NCBI RefSeq assembly: GCF_900119825.1
Contig: NZ_FPKR01000005.1
Location: 231,549-295,548 of the forward strand
Reading direction: 5' to 3'
Source of the DNA: Chitinimonas taiwanensis DSM 18899
Lineage (GTDB): Bacteria; Pseudomonadota; Gammaproteobacteria; Burkholderiales; Chitinimonadaceae
DNA length: 64,000 bases
Shown: piece by piece, positions 43,577 through 53,115 of the stretch
How the letters are laid out: every line of letters begins with the position of its first letter
Position numbering within the stretch: position 1 is the first letter of the stretch
Notes under the pieces: generated by a model
Database searches by the model: none
Told to the model about the DNA's origin: nothing
The model's input: the letters and a program-made list of their open reading frames with translations, nothing else
Program-made: the position numbers and the translations under genes

Positions 43577-44821
43577 TTACTTCGCGTACACCGGGAAGCG
43601 CGCCGTCAGCGCATGCACCTTGGCCTTCACGGCGGCGATATTGGCTTCGTCATGCGGATTGTCGAGCACGTCGGCAACCAGATTGGCCACTTCGATCGCT
43701 TCGGCTTCCTTGAAACCACGCGTGGTGATGGCCGGGGCACCAAGGCGGATGCCGCTGGTGACAAACGGGCTTTCCGGGTCGTTCGGAATAGAGTTCTTGT
43801 TGACGGTGATATGCGCCAGACCCAGCGCGGCATCGGCCGCCTTGCCGGTCAGGTTCTTCGGACGCAGATCAACCAGGAAGACATGGCTCTCGGTGCGGCC
43901 GGAGATGATGCGCAGACCGCGTTCCTGCAGGGTCTTGGCCATGATGGCGGCGTTCTTGATCACCTGTTCCTGGTAGGCCTTGAACTCGGGGGTCAGCGCT
44001 TCCTTGAAGGCCACGGCCTTACCGGCGATCACATGCATGAGCGGGCCACCCTGCAGCGAGGGGAACACATTCGAGTTCAACATCTTCTCGTGTTCGGCCT
44101 TGGCCAGGATGATGCCACCACGCGGACCGCGCAGGGTCTTGTGGGTGGTCGAGGTGACGAAGTCGGCGTGTGGCACCGGGTTCGGATACACACCAGCGGC
44201 GATCAGGCCGGCATAGTGGGCCATGTCCACCATGAAGTAGGCACCGACCTTCTTGGCGATCTCGGCCATGCGGGCAAAGTCGAAACGCAACGCGTAGGCC
44301 GAAGCACCGCCGATGATCAGCTTGGGCTTTTCAGCGATGGCAATACGCTCCATCTCGTCGTAATCGATCTCTTCCTTCTCGTTCAGGCCGTAGGGCACGA
44401 TGCGGAACAGCTTGCCCGACAGATTGGCCGGCGAGCCGTGGGTCAGGTGACCGCCGTGGCCGAGGTTCATACCCATGACGGTGTCGCCCGGCTTGAGGAT
44501 GGAGAAGTACACGGCCTGATTGGCTTGCGAGCCCGAGTGCGGCTGCACATTCGCGTATTCGGCACCGAACAGCTGCTTGACGCGGTCGATGGCCAGTTGC
44601 TCGACCACGTCCACATATTCGCAACCGCCGTAGAAACGCTTGCCCGGATAGCCTTCGGCGTACTTATTGGTCAGCTGCGAGCCTTGCGCTTCCATCACGG
44701 CCGGGCTGGTGTAGTTTTCCGAGGCGATCAGCTCGATATGCTCGTGCTGGCGAACCACTTCGCTTTCGATGGCGGCGGAGAGTTCGGGGTCGTATTGGGC
44801 AATGGACAGCGGCTTGAACAT
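43577..44821 (-). CDS. glyA: Serine hydroxymethyltransferase
   Basis: This 414-residue PLP enzyme interconverts serine and glycine and supplies one-carbon units. It shows [35 protein letters not shown] and [12 protein letters not shown]. The PLP lysine is in [14 protein letters not shown]. It normally precedes nrdR in related bacteria; here the two are separated by about 11 kb. An intrinsic terminator follows it. No glycine riboswitch is visible in the 170 bases upstream. Confidence 0.97.
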   Translation of the reverse strand: MFKPLSIAQYDPELSAAIESEVVRQHEHIELIASENYTSPAVMEAQGSQLTNKYAEGYPGKRFYGGCEYVDVVEQLAIDRVKQLFGAEYANVQPHSGSQANQAVYFSILKPGDTVMGMNLGHGGHLTHGSPANLSGKLFRIVPYGLNEKEEIDYDEMERIAIAEKPKLIIGGASAYALRFDFARMAEIAKKVGAYFMVDMAHYAGLIAAGVYPNPVPHADFVTSTTHKTLRGPRGGIILAKAEHEKMLNSNVFPSLQGGPLMHVIAGKAVAFKEALTPEFKAYQEQVIKNAAIMAKTLQERGLRIISGRTESHVFLVDLRPKNLTGKAADAALGLAHITVNKNSIPNDPESPFVTSGIRLGAPAITTRGFKEAEAIEVANLVADVLDNPHDEANIAAVKAKVHALTARFPVYAK

Positions 44822-44990
44822 GGCAGGGCTTCCGGGAAGGGAGGTACGGGAAAGGCCGGCATTTTATCACGCAGCCGGCGGCCCGCCCATGGCGAAGCAC
44901 TTGAATGAATTGCATATTCAGGCGCAGGCTATTCACCCAGACCCGGCACCCGCCGCTTGCACACGCGCGGCAAAGCGGAGCGGAATATAT

Positions 44991-45017
44991 AAAACGGGCG
45001 CCGCGGCGCCCGTTTTT
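44991..45017. terminator. Rho-independent terminator
   Basis: AAAACGGGCGCC pairs with GGCGCCCGTTTT with a GC-rich centre. It lies just beyond the hpt stop on the minus strand, where it ends that transcript. Confidence 0.9.
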
Positions 45018-45033
45018 GCTGGTCAGATCGGGT

Positions 45034-45585
45034 TTACAGGCCCTTGACCGCGTAGATGCCCAGGGTATTGCGCCAGAAGCCCTTGTAGTCCATGCCGCAG
45101 CCGAACAGGAAGCGGTCTTCCACGTCCAGACCCACGAAGTCGCCCTTCAGGCCAGGGAAGGCCTTGCGGTCGTGCAGCTTGTTCACCACGACGGCGGTCA
45201 GCGCCTCGGCGGCGCCCATCTCGCGGCAGTAGTCGAGGATGGCGGCCAGGGTATTCCCCTCATCCAGGATGTCATCGATGATCAGCACGGTGCGCTCGTG
45301 CATGTCCTGGGTCGGCTTGACCTTCCACACCAGGCCACCGCCCTGGGTCTTGTCGCCATAACGGGTTGCGTGCAGATAGGCGACTTCGAGCGGGAACTTC
45401 AGACGCGGCAGCAACTGGCCGGCTGCGATGATGCCGCCATTGAGCACCACATAGACGAGCGGGTTCTTGTCATGCAGGCGCTCGGTGATCGCGGCGGCCA
45501 TGCGGTCCAGCGCGGCACTCACTTCCGCATCGCTGTGCAGGCAGTCGGCCTCGCGCATCACATTGACGATTTCATCCCGATTCAT
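45034..45585 (-). CDS. Hypoxanthine/guanine phosphoribosyltransferase family protein
   Basis: This 183-residue purine salvage enzyme has the PRPP loop VLIIDDILDEGNTLAAIL and the N-terminal PPi loop VLNGGIIAAGQLL. DYKGFWRNTLGIYAVKGL is the family C-terminus. It should convert hypoxanthine and/or guanine to the nucleotide. The family includes both hpt and Hypoxanthine-specific forms, so I give no symbol. The ATG at 45585 follows GGGAG; a long upstream extension is rejected. It is divergent from upp. Confidence 0.92.
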   Translation of the reverse strand: MNRDEIVNVMREADCLHSDAEVSAALDRMAAAITERLHDKNPLVYVVLNGGIIAAGQLLPRLKFPLEVAYLHATRYGDKTQGGGLVWKVKPTQDMHERTVLIIDDILDEGNTLAAILDYCREMGAAEALTAVVVNKLHDRKAFPGLKGDFVGLDVEDRFLFGCGMDYKGFWRNTLGIYAVKGL

Positions 45586-45742
45586 GCTGTTCTCCCGACT
45601 GCGGTGCGCTAAAAAGGCGCGAAGGGTACCGATGAAAGCGCGTAATTTCAAGGGCTTGCAAACAGCATAGCGGATGGGGGCGTGCGCGAAGCATCCGCTT
45701 GCTCTAACCTTCGCGCCAAACAAGCCTGAAAGGAAACCCGCT

Positions 45743-46375
45743 ATGGCCATCCACGAGATTCGCCACCCCCTGGTCCGCCACAAGATTGGCCTGGCTCGCG
45801 AAGCCGATATGAGTACCAAGAAATTCCGCGAACTGACAGCCGAAATCGGCCGCCTGCTCGCCTACGAGGCCTGCCAGGACTTCCCCCTGGAAAAAGTCAC
45901 CATCAATGGCTGGTGTGGCCCGGTCGAGGTCGAGCGCATCAAGGGCAAGAAGGTCACCGTGGTGCCGATTCTGCGCGCCGGCATCGGCATGCTCGATGGC
46001 GTGCTGGACATGATGCCGAATGCCAAGATCAGCGTGGTGGGCCTCGCCCGCAACGAGGAAACCCTGCAGCCGGTGCCCTATTTCGAGAAGTTCGTCGGCG
46101 ACTTGGCCGAGCGTACCGCACTGATCATCGACCCGATGCTGGCCACCGGCGGCTCCATGGTCGCCACCGTCGATATGCTTAAGCGCAATGGCTGCACCCA
46201 TATCAAGGCCCTGGTCCTGGTGGCGGCGCCCGAAGGCATCCAGCTGATGCAGGAAAAGCATCCGGACGTGGATATCTATACTGCCGCCATCGACAGCCAT
46301 CTGAACGAGCATGGCTACATCATTCCGGGCCTGGGCGACGCAGGCGACAAGATCTTCGGCACCAAGCACGGCTGA
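45743..46375 (+). CDS. upp: Uracil phosphoribosyltransferase
   Basis: This 210-residue pyrimidine salvage enzyme makes UMP from uracil and PRPP. It shows [24 protein letters not shown], read as the family start, and [16 protein letters not shown]. The PRPP-binding block is [11 protein letters not shown], and [26 protein letters not shown] closes the protein. AAAGGAAA precedes the ATG at 45743. The uracil permease gene that usually follows lies 5.3 kb away, beyond the flippase/PP-loop module. Confidence 0.96.
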   Translation: MAIHEIRHPLVRHKIGLAREADMSTKKFRELTAEIGRLLAYEACQDFPLEKVTINGWCGPVEVERIKGKKVTVVPILRAGIGMLDGVLDMMPNAKISVVGLARNEETLQPVPYFEKFVGDLAERTALIIDPMLATGGSMVATVDMLKRNGCTHIKALVLVAAPEGIQLMQEKHPDVDIYTAAIDSHLNEHGYIIPGLGDAGDKIFGTKHG

Positions 46376-46462
46376 TACCTTCAGCGCCGGCTCGGCACGG
46401 CGGCGCCCGGCCGGCGGCACACGCAGCACAACCGCCAGCCCAGCCTGGCGCAGGAGCGGTGA

Positions 46463-47914
46463 TTGAGCGGGATACGCAGCGCCTTCCTGATCGCCTTCGC
46501 CTCATCGAATGCGGTGATGGCGATCACCTTCGTCAATTCGATGATCCTGGCGCGCCTGCTCACGCCGGCCGAAATCGGCGTGTTCTCGGTCGCCTATGTG
46601 ATCACCGGGCTGTTACGCACCCTGCGTGAAATGGGCCTGGGCAGCTATATCGTGCAGGAGACCGAGCTGACCGAGCTGCGCCTGCGCTCGGCCTTCGGCG
46701 TCTCGCTGCTGGTGTCCAGCTGCGGTGGCGTGCTGGTGATGGCCCTGGCCGGGCCAGCCGCCCAGTTCTATCGCGAACCGGGCCTAAGCCCAGTCCTGCT
46801 GCTGCTTGGCCTCAACTTCTTCCTGGTGCCCTTCGGCGCCACCAGCATGAGCCTGATGCGCCGCCAGCTGCGCTTCAAGGCCCTGGCGCTGATCGACACC
46901 AGCTCCACGCTGATGGCCGCCATCACCGCCGTGGTGCTGGCCAGCCTCGGTTTCAGTTTCATGAGCCTGGCCTGGGCCTCACTGGTCGGCACGCTGACCA
47001 GCGTGCTGGGCGTCGTACTATGCCGCCCGGCCAATCTGCCCTGGGCGCCGGCACTGCGCGAATGGCGGCGCATCTGGGGCTTCTGCAGCTATCTGTCCGT
47101 CTCCTCCCTGCTCAACTTCATCAGCTACTCGGCAGCCGATCTGGTACTCGGTCGCTTGATGAGCATGTCGGCCGTCGCCTACTTCAACCGCGCCTTTGGC
47201 ACCGCCGGCCTGTTCAGCCAGGTGATGGCGCGCGCCATCCAGCAGGTGAGCCTGCCCTATTTCGCCGAACAGAACCGGCGTGGCGAAGACCTGCGTCCGG
47301 CCTTCGTACAGGCCACCACGCTGCTGGGCGGTGTGGCGCTGCCCTTCTTCGCGGTGCTGGCCATCAGCGCCGATCCGGTCATCCGCACCCTGTTCGGCCA
47401 GCAGTGGTTAAGCGCGATTCCCATCCTGCAAGTGCTCTGCCTCGCCGCTGCCTGTGACTCGCTCAACTACCTGAGCAATCAGGTATTCACCGCCAAGGGC
47501 CAGGTGCGTACCCAGATGCAGATCGACAGCTGGGGCCTGCTGATCAAGTTCGGCCTGGTCATTCCGGCCGCCCTGCACAGCCTGGCCGCCGTGGCTTGGG
47601 CCTTTGTGCTTAGCAGCGTGCTGATGACCGTGCTGCGCCAGCGCGCGCTCTACACCATCATCGCCGTGCGCTGGACCGATCTGGCACGGGTGCTGCACAG
47701 CGCCCTATTGCCCACGCTGGGCGCCGCCCTTGGCCCAACCCTACTGGTTATGCTGCTACCCGCTAGTGGCCCTGCGGTGCTTGAACTGCTCGCCCTGGGC
47801 TGCGTGGCCACGCTGGGCTGGCTGGCCTGCCTCTATCTGGGTCGCCATCCACTGCGCGCCGAGCTGGGTAAGCTGCTGGGCAAATGGCGCAAGCGGGACG
47901 GCAAGCAGCTATAG
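46463..47914 (+). CDS. Lipopolysaccharide/polysaccharide flippase (Wzx, MOP superfamily)
   Basis: This 483-residue inner-membrane protein has about twelve to fourteen helices. Its family-typical start is FASSNAVMAITFVNSMILARLLTPAEIGVFSVAYVI and it has a later FISYSAADLVLGRLMS region. It should move a lipid-linked sugar across the inner membrane. The start is TTG at 46463 with AGGAG 6 bases upstream. The gene follows upp and precedes the pyruvyl transferase gene. No glycosyltransferase or polymerase is encoded nearby, so the glycan must be built from genes elsewhere. Confidence 0.88.
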   Translation: MSGIRSAFLIAFASSNAVMAITFVNSMILARLLTPAEIGVFSVAYVITGLLRTLREMGLGSYIVQETELTELRLRSAFGVSLLVSSCGGVLVMALAGPAAQFYREPGLSPVLLLLGLNFFLVPFGATSMSLMRRQLRFKALALIDTSSTLMAAITAVVLASLGFSFMSLAWASLVGTLTSVLGVVLCRPANLPWAPALREWRRIWGFCSYLSVSSLLNFISYSAADLVLGRLMSMSAVAYFNRAFGTAGLFSQVMARAIQQVSLPYFAEQNRRGEDLRPAFVQATTLLGGVALPFFAVLAISADPVIRTLFGQQWLSAIPILQVLCLAAACDSLNYLSNQVFTAKGQVRTQMQIDSWGLLIKFGLVIPAALHSLAAVAWAFVLSSVLMTVLRQRALYTIIAVRWTDLARVLHSALLPTLGAALGPTLLVMLLPASGPAVLELLALGCVATLGWLACLYLGRHPLRAELGKLLGKWRKRDGKQL

Positions 47915-47986
47915 ATAGAGGCAGGTTTCGTTTCTTCCTCAGCCCAGGCTCTGGCCATGCCAGCGCCCAGCCGGAGACGGTCTAGC

Positions 47987-49225
47987 ATGCGCACCTTGCT
48001 GATTCTGAATACCGGCGTGGGCAAGAACCTGGGCGACCGCGCCATGCTGTGCAATATGGTGCGCCAGCTGCGCGCCGCCCGACCCGATTGGGTGCTGCAG
48101 GTCAGCGCCAACACGCCACGCCTCCTGGTCGATGAGTTTCAGCTCACCCCCGTTACCTTCCTGATCGACTGCCTGGGGCGCTGGGCACCGTTGCTAAGCG
48201 CCCTACACCTGCCGCGCCGTCTGGCACAGGCCGCGCAGTGGTGGCTGGATATTGTCTCCACCGCCGCCCTGCTGCTCTGGCTACTGCTCGCCCACCCGCT
48301 GCGCCTGCGACCGCACTGGCGCTTTATGGAAGCCGATTTCGTACGCAGCGTGCTGGCCGCCGATGCGATTTATCTGGTCGGCGGCGGCTACCTGACCGAC
48401 CAGGGCGTGCGCGAATGCCGTGCCCTGCTGACCACCGCCCTGTTCGCTGCCTGGCTGGGCAAGCCGATTGCACTGAGCGGCCAGGGCCTTGGCCCCTTTC
48501 ATCGCCCGATCACCCACTGGCTGCTGCGCCAGGTGCTGGGGCGCGCACGCCTGATCGGCCTGCGCGATGCCGGTCAGGGCCTGCGCCTGCTTGCCGAGCT
48601 AGGCATCCCCACCCAGCAGGCCGAGACAGTCTGCGACGATGCACTGACCCTGCCGCCGGCCCCGGCCAGCCCCGCCGAGCCACGCTGCCTGGCCGTGCAC
48701 TGGCGCGTCTCGCCCTACCAGGCGGAAACCCAACGCGTACAGGCCATTCTGGAGGCGCTGCTCGACCGCTTTGCCGCGGACAGCTGGCAGATCGTGCTCT
48801 TCCAGTTCCACGAGCGCCCCGCCTACGAGGCAGCCATCTACCAGCACTGGCTCGCCACGCGCGACTGGCCGCGCGCGCGCCTGGTTCAGCACGCCGACCC
48901 GCGCGTGCTGCGCGCTGAGCTGGCACGCTGCCAGGCCGGCATCGGCATGGCCTACCACTTCTGCGTGTTTGCGCTGGCCGCCGGCGTGCCGGTGCTTGGC
49001 CTGTGGCACAAGCGCTATTACCGCGACAAGCTGCACGGCCTGTTCGCCGCCTTTGGCGAGGCCAGCTGGGCAGTAGACGACCGGCAGATCGAGGCCGATC
49101 TGCTCTACCTGCAGCTGCAGAACCTGGCCATTCGCCCAACAAACAGCTTGCAGGCTCAGGGACAGCAACTGGCCGAGCGGCACCGCGCCTGGTTCGCCCG
49201 CCTGCTTGAGGCGCTCGAGCGCTGA
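47987..49225 (+). CDS. Polysaccharide pyruvyl transferase family protein
   Basis: This 412-residue protein has the family start LILNTGVGKNLGDRAMLCNMV. A second block, LVGGGYLTDQG and SGQGLGPF, and a C-terminal region HADPRVLRAELARCQAGIGMAYHFCVFALAAGVPVLGL complete it. Family members add pyruvyl ketals to sugars. The ATG at 47987 is preceded by GGAG; 47957 is an in-frame alternative. It is the second gene of the module between upp and uraA, 18 bases before the first PP-loop gene. Confidence 0.85.
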   Translation: MRTLLILNTGVGKNLGDRAMLCNMVRQLRAARPDWVLQVSANTPRLLVDEFQLTPVTFLIDCLGRWAPLLSALHLPRRLAQAAQWWLDIVSTAALLLWLLLAHPLRLRPHWRFMEADFVRSVLAADAIYLVGGGYLTDQGVRECRALLTTALFAAWLGKPIALSGQGLGPFHRPITHWLLRQVLGRARLIGLRDAGQGLRLLAELGIPTQQAETVCDDALTLPPAPASPAEPRCLAVHWRVSPYQAETQRVQAILEALLDRFAADSWQIVLFQFHERPAYEAAIYQHWLATRDWPRARLVQHADPRVLRAELARCQAGIGMAYHFCVFALAAGVPVLGLWHKRYYRDKLHGLFAAFGEASWAVDDRQIEADLLYLQLQNLAIRPTNSLQAQGQQLAERHRAWFARLLEALER

Positions 49226-49242
49226 CTGTTCAAGAGCCCGGC

Positions 49243-50439
49243 ATGCGCATCGAAGCCATCCACAGCGAGCCCCTTCCCGATGGCCAGCGCCTGCGCGCTC
49301 AACTTGTCTGGGAGCAGGCCGCCAACACGCCCTTTGAGCTGTATCTGCAACTGAACGGCCCCTGGCCCGTCGGCCTGTGCGCGGCCGATGCACTGCTGCT
49401 GGCTTGCGCGATCCCGGCCCTGGCCGCTGGCGAACAACGCATACACAGCCCGGCCGCCTGCAGCCCGCTACTGCTGATCATTCTGCCCGGCCTCTTGCGC
49501 CTCAGTCAGTACTGGAACCCGCGCTATCTGGGCAGCCAGGCCCTGCCCTTGCTGCAGATTCCCCAGCGCAGCGATGCCAACCAGCGGGCGGCGCCACGCG
49601 CACGCTTTCTGTCCGGCGGAGTCGATTCGCTGCACCTGCTGTTGTGCAATGCTCAGCCGGGTGACTACGCACTGCTGGTCAATGGCTTCGATATCGGCGG
49701 GCAGCCCGGCGCGGCTGATCCGGCCTTGTTTACCGAGCTGTGCCGGCGCAGCGCACCGCTACTGGCCAAGCTTGGCGTGCAGGCCCTGCATATCCACACC
49801 AATCTGCGCCATCTCGATGCGCGCTCGGGCTTCTGGGGCGACTGCTTCGCCGGCTTTGCCCTGGCCGCCGTCGCACACAGCCTGGCCCAGGGCCTTGGCC
49901 AGGTCGAGATCGCATCCAGCGGCGAACCCATCGGTCCGCTCGTGCAGTCGCCGGACAGTCTGCACCCCTATCTGCTGTATGCGCTGGGCAGTGAGCGCGT
50001 CGGCCTGCATGTGCCCCATCTGCAGCTGGGCCGGCTGGACAGGCTGCGCAGCATCGTGGCCGAGCCGCTGGCATTGGCCGCGCTGCGCGTGTGCTATTTC
50101 AGCAGCAGCGCGCACTACAACTGCGGCCGCTGCGAAAAATGCGTGCGCACCGCGCTCACCCTGCAGCTACTCGGGCAGGACCCGGCGCCGCTGTTTGCCG
50201 GTCTGCGACTCGAGCCGCGTTCGCTGCGCGACATCGCCATAGACCATCCCGCCGTGGCCGCCATGTATGCCGAGCTGCTGAGCAATATGCAAGGCGTGAA
50301 CTGGCAACCCTGGCGCAATGAGATCGAGGCCCTGCTGGCGCGTTGGACCAAGCAGCAGCGCTGGCTGCAGGGCCAGACCCTGGGCGGACGCTGGCGTGCT
50401 TTGCGCCAGCGCTGGCAAAGCACCGGCAAGCGGAGCTAG
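49243..50439 (+). CDS. QueC-like PP-loop ATPase, paralogue A
   Basis: This 398-residue cytoplasmic protein has an N-terminal domain of about 115 residues that I do not recognise. A PP-loop domain follows with SGGVDS (residues 124-129) for ATP pyrophosphatase chemistry. A QueC-type zinc site is Cys284-x9-Cys294-x2-Cys297-x2-Cys300 (NCGRCEKC). QueC adenylates a carboxyl group and makes a nitrile or amide; whether this protein does so is inference. No queuosine genes are here. It is a tandem paralogue of the next gene, sharing NGFDIGG/QGFDIGG, TNLRHLD, GFALAAV and PLALAALRVC. Confidence 0.7.
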   Translation: MRIEAIHSEPLPDGQRLRAQLVWEQAANTPFELYLQLNGPWPVGLCAADALLLACAIPALAAGEQRIHSPAACSPLLLIILPGLLRLSQYWNPRYLGSQALPLLQIPQRSDANQRAAPRARFLSGGVDSLHLLLCNAQPGDYALLVNGFDIGGQPGAADPALFTELCRRSAPLLAKLGVQALHIHTNLRHLDARSGFWGDCFAGFALAAVAHSLAQGLGQVEIASSGEPIGPLVQSPDSLHPYLLYALGSERVGLHVPHLQLGRLDRLRSIVAEPLALAALRVCYFSSSAHYNCGRCEKCVRTALTLQLLGQDPAPLFAGLRLEPRSLRDIAIDHPAVAAMYAELLSNMQGVNWQPWRNEIEALLARWTKQQRWLQGQTLGGRWRALRQRWQSTGKRS

Positions 50440-50441
50440 GC

Positions 50442-51659
50442 ATGCGCCTGCACCAGATCGACCGCTTTCGCGAGGGCGATACACAAGTGCTGCGCTGCAG
50501 CGTGGATTGGGAGGACTGCGCGCGCCCAAGCAGCGAGATCCGTTTCAGCCTGCCGGTCTACACCGGCCTGACACTCGACCCTTGTGCTGATGCCTTCCTG
50601 CTGGCAGCGCTGGCGCCCGCCTTTGCCGCCGGCGAGCAGCGTCTGCGCGTAGAAGGCGCGCTCTGCCCGCAGCTGCTGCAGAACCTGCCCACTGCCTTGG
50701 CCATCCTGCGCCAGTGGTTCCCGCAGGACTTTGCCAGCCCGCACAATCCGCGCCTTGAGGGCAACGGCGCGCGCGCTGCGCGCCATCCACCCGCCGATGC
50801 CAGTTTTGCCTTCTATTCGGGCGGGGTCGATTCCACCCATCTGCTGCTTGCCCATAGCGCGACGCTGGCTGCCCCACAGCCGCAGCAACTGCGCCATGTC
50901 TTGAGCGTGCAGGGCTTCGATATTGGCGGACGCGTGGGCCAGGATGGCAGCGCTACCTTTGCGGCCTTCTGCCAGCGTGCCCAGCCACTGCTCGACAGCC
51001 GCGGCTTGCAGCTGCTGCCGCTCAGTACCAATCTGCGCCACCTGGACGACCGGCCCGGCTTTTGGGGGCATAGCTTCGTCGGCTTTGCCCTGGCCGCCGT
51101 GGCCCAGCTGATGGGCCAGCATTTCGCGCGCGCCCTGCTGGCCACGCCAGGCGAGCCGCTGTCCGCACCGATCCAAGCACCCTTCGGCACCCATCCCACC
51201 CTGGCCGTCTACAGCAATAGCGCGGATATGCCGGTGCTGATGCCCTATCTGGAAGTCAGCCGCTTCCAGCGCCTGGGCCTGATCGCCCATTACCCGCTCG
51301 CCCTGGCGGCACTGCGCGTGTGTTTCTTCAGCGACGAGGGGCGGCCGAACTGCGGACGTTGCGAAAAATGCGTGCGTACCCAGCTTGGCTTGCGCCTGCA
51401 TGGCATAGATCCCGCCGCTTATTTCTCCGATGTGGTATTAGATGCCGGCCTGATCGATCAGACCGACCTCGGCTCGGACAGCTCGGCCGCCATGGTCGAG
51501 GAAATGCTGGCCCAGCTGCAGGGTCCGGCCTGGCGCCCACTGCGCCAGGCTGTGCTGCGCCAACTCGCGCGCTGGCAGCGCCACAAGCGCTGGCGCGAGG
51601 GCAGAACGCTGGGCGGCCGGCTGCGCAGCCTGAAGCGGCGTTGGCTGGACGGCGACTGA
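50442..51659 (+). CDS. QueC-like PP-loop ATPase, paralogue B
   Basis: This 405-residue paralogue of the preceding protein has SGGVDS (126-131) and the same zinc pattern Cys294-x9-Cys304-x2-Cys307-x2-Cys310. Its own N-terminal domain is of similar length. Both proteins keep the PP-loop and all four Cys, so both look active. The ATG at 50442 is 2 bases after the stop of paralogue A, with GGAG 6 bases upstream, so they are translationally coupled. They may form a heterodimer or act on two substrates; sugar or protein amidation is a guess from the flippase and pyruvyl transferase neighbours. Confidence 0.7.
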   Translation: MRLHQIDRFREGDTQVLRCSVDWEDCARPSSEIRFSLPVYTGLTLDPCADAFLLAALAPAFAAGEQRLRVEGALCPQLLQNLPTALAILRQWFPQDFASPHNPRLEGNGARAARHPPADASFAFYSGGVDSTHLLLAHSATLAAPQPQQLRHVLSVQGFDIGGRVGQDGSATFAAFCQRAQPLLDSRGLQLLPLSTNLRHLDDRPGFWGHSFVGFALAAVAQLMGQHFARALLATPGEPLSAPIQAPFGTHPTLAVYSNSADMPVLMPYLEVSRFQRLGLIAHYPLALAALRVCFFSDEGRPNCGRCEKCVRTQLGLRLHGIDPAAYFSDVVLDAGLIDQTDLGSDSSAAMVEEMLAQLQGPAWRPLRQAVLRQLARWQRHKRWREGRTLGGRLRSLKRRWLDGD

Positions 51660-51688
51660 TCGGCAACTATCTACAACAAGGGGAATTC

Positions 51689-52924
51689 ATGAACGACACA
51701 TTGAAAACGGCCATCGGCGGGGCGCAGATCCTGTTCGTGGCCTTTGGCGCCACGGTGCTGGTGCCCTTGCTCACTGGGCTGAATCCTAGCCTCGCCCTGC
51801 TGGGCGCCGGCGTGGGTACGCTGATCTTCCAGCTGCTGACCAAGCGTGACGTGCCCATCTATCTGGGTTCGAGCTTCGCCTTTATCGCCCCCATCATCTA
51901 CTCGGTGCAGACCTGGGGCATGCCGGCCACCATGGGTGCGCTGGCCGCAGCGTCCTTCTTCTACTACGTGGCCGCCGCCTTGGTGAAATGGCGCGGCGTG
52001 GACTTCATCCACAAGATCCTGCCGCCCGTGGTCATCGGCCCGGTGGTGATGGTGATCGGTTTGGGCCTGGCGCAGGTCGCGGTCGGCATGGCTTCGGGCA
52101 AGGCGGGCAGCAATCAGATCATGCCTTACAAAACCGCCATCATCCTGGCCGCGATTGCGCTGGTCACCACCATGCTGGTGGCGATCAAGGCGCGCGGCAT
52201 CATGAAGCTGGTGCCGATTCTGGCCGGCGTGGCCGCTGGTTATATCGCGGCCATCTTCATGGGGGTGCTGAACTTCCAGCCAGTGCTCGATGCGCCCTGG
52301 TTCGCCCTGCCCCAGTTCGGCACACCGGAATTCAATCTGGCCGCCATCCTGTTCATGATTCCGGTCGCCATTGCGCCCATCGTCGAGCATGTGGGCGGCA
52401 TCCTGGCCATCGGCTCGGTCACCGGCAAGGACTACACCACCAGCCCCGGCCTGCATCGCACCCTGCTGGGTGACGGTCTGGCCGTGAATGTGGTGGGTCT
52501 GTTCGGTGGCCCGCCCGTCACCACCTATGGCGAAGTGACGGGCGCGGTCATGCTGACGCGCAACTTCAACCCGGCGGTGATGACCTGGGCGGCCTGCTTT
52601 GCCATCCTGCTCGCCTTCGTGGCCAAGTTTGGCGCGCTGCTGAATACGATTCCGCTGCCGGTCATGGGCGGCATCATGCTGCTGTTGTTCGGCTCCATCG
52701 CCAGCATCGGCCTGAAGACGGTGATGGACGGCCGGGTCGATCTGAGCAATCCGCGCAATCTGTGCATCATCTCGGTGGTGCTGGTAACCGGCATCGGCGG
52801 CATGTCGGTGCAGTTCAGCGATAGCTTTGGTCTGTCGGGCGTGAGCCTGTGCGGCGTGCTGGCCATCGTGCTGAACCTGGTGCTGCCCAAGCCGGCCAGC
52901 GGCGCGGCCAGCCCATCGCACTGA
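51689..52924 (+). CDS. uraA: Uracil permease
   Basis: This 411-residue nucleobase/cation symporter (NCS2 family) begins TLKTAIGGAQILFVAFGATVLVPLLTGLNPS. It has IYLGSSFAFIAPII, the substrate block AIAPIVEHVGGILAIG and GLFGGPPVTTYGEVTGAV. It brings uracil into the cell for Upp. AAGGGG precedes the ATG at 51689. It sits 29 bases after paralogue B, so it may be read through from the module even though it belongs to pyrimidine salvage. Confidence 0.95.
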   Translation: MNDTLKTAIGGAQILFVAFGATVLVPLLTGLNPSLALLGAGVGTLIFQLLTKRDVPIYLGSSFAFIAPIIYSVQTWGMPATMGALAAASFFYYVAAALVKWRGVDFIHKILPPVVIGPVVMVIGLGLAQVAVGMASGKAGSNQIMPYKTAIILAAIALVTTMLVAIKARGIMKLVPILAGVAAGYIAAIFMGVLNFQPVLDAPWFALPQFGTPEFNLAAILFMIPVAIAPIVEHVGGILAIGSVTGKDYTTSPGLHRTLLGDGLAVNVVGLFGGPPVTTYGEVTGAVMLTRNFNPAVMTWAACFAILLAFVAKFGALLNTIPLPVMGGIMLLLFGSIASIGLKTVMDGRVDLSNPRNLCIISVVLVTGIGGMSVQFSDSFGLSGVSLCGVLAIVLNLVLPKPASGAASPSH

Positions 52925-52989
52925 CTACGTCATTAGTGCCACGCTATTTGCAAATTAGCGAATGACAATACGGCGGCGTGTAGGTAGAC

Positions 52990-53115
52990 TGCGCGCCGTC
53001 TTTGGGGAGTAGCCGTTCCGCCACCCCGGCGGAAGCAAGCGTCAACATACTTGGTCCACCTGACCATGGCGCCTGCAACGAAGTCGCCCGACTTCGCCTG
53101 GCAAGACCATGGACG
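52990..53115 (+). ncRNA. yybP-ykoY manganese riboswitch
   Basis: The conserved blocks TTTGGGGAGTAGCC (53001-53014), TCAACATACTTGG (53042-53054), GGCGCCTGCAACGAAGTCG (53068-53086) and GCAAGACC (53101-53108) are in the right order. The closing pairing GTCTT with AAGAC is intact. Downstream, GACGCA pairs with TGCGTC, and GGGGCCG with CGGCCCC, before a weak ribosome site, but there is no terminator. Translational control of the UPF0016 gene is therefore likely. This class binds Mn2+. Confidence 0.88.

Noticed and set aside
43430..44908. 492-codon open frame opposite glyA
   Set aside because: glyA is unmistakable on the other strand; the frame has a His/Gly/Gln-rich composition typical of antisense frames.
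44822..44990. Glycine riboswitch before glyA
   Set aside because: No conserved aptamer blocks were found; the stretch shows nothing beyond the hpt terminator.
46463..51659. Reading the module as a full capsule or O-antigen locus
   Set aside because: It lacks glycosyltransferases, polymerase, chain-length regulator and sugar-nucleotide genes.
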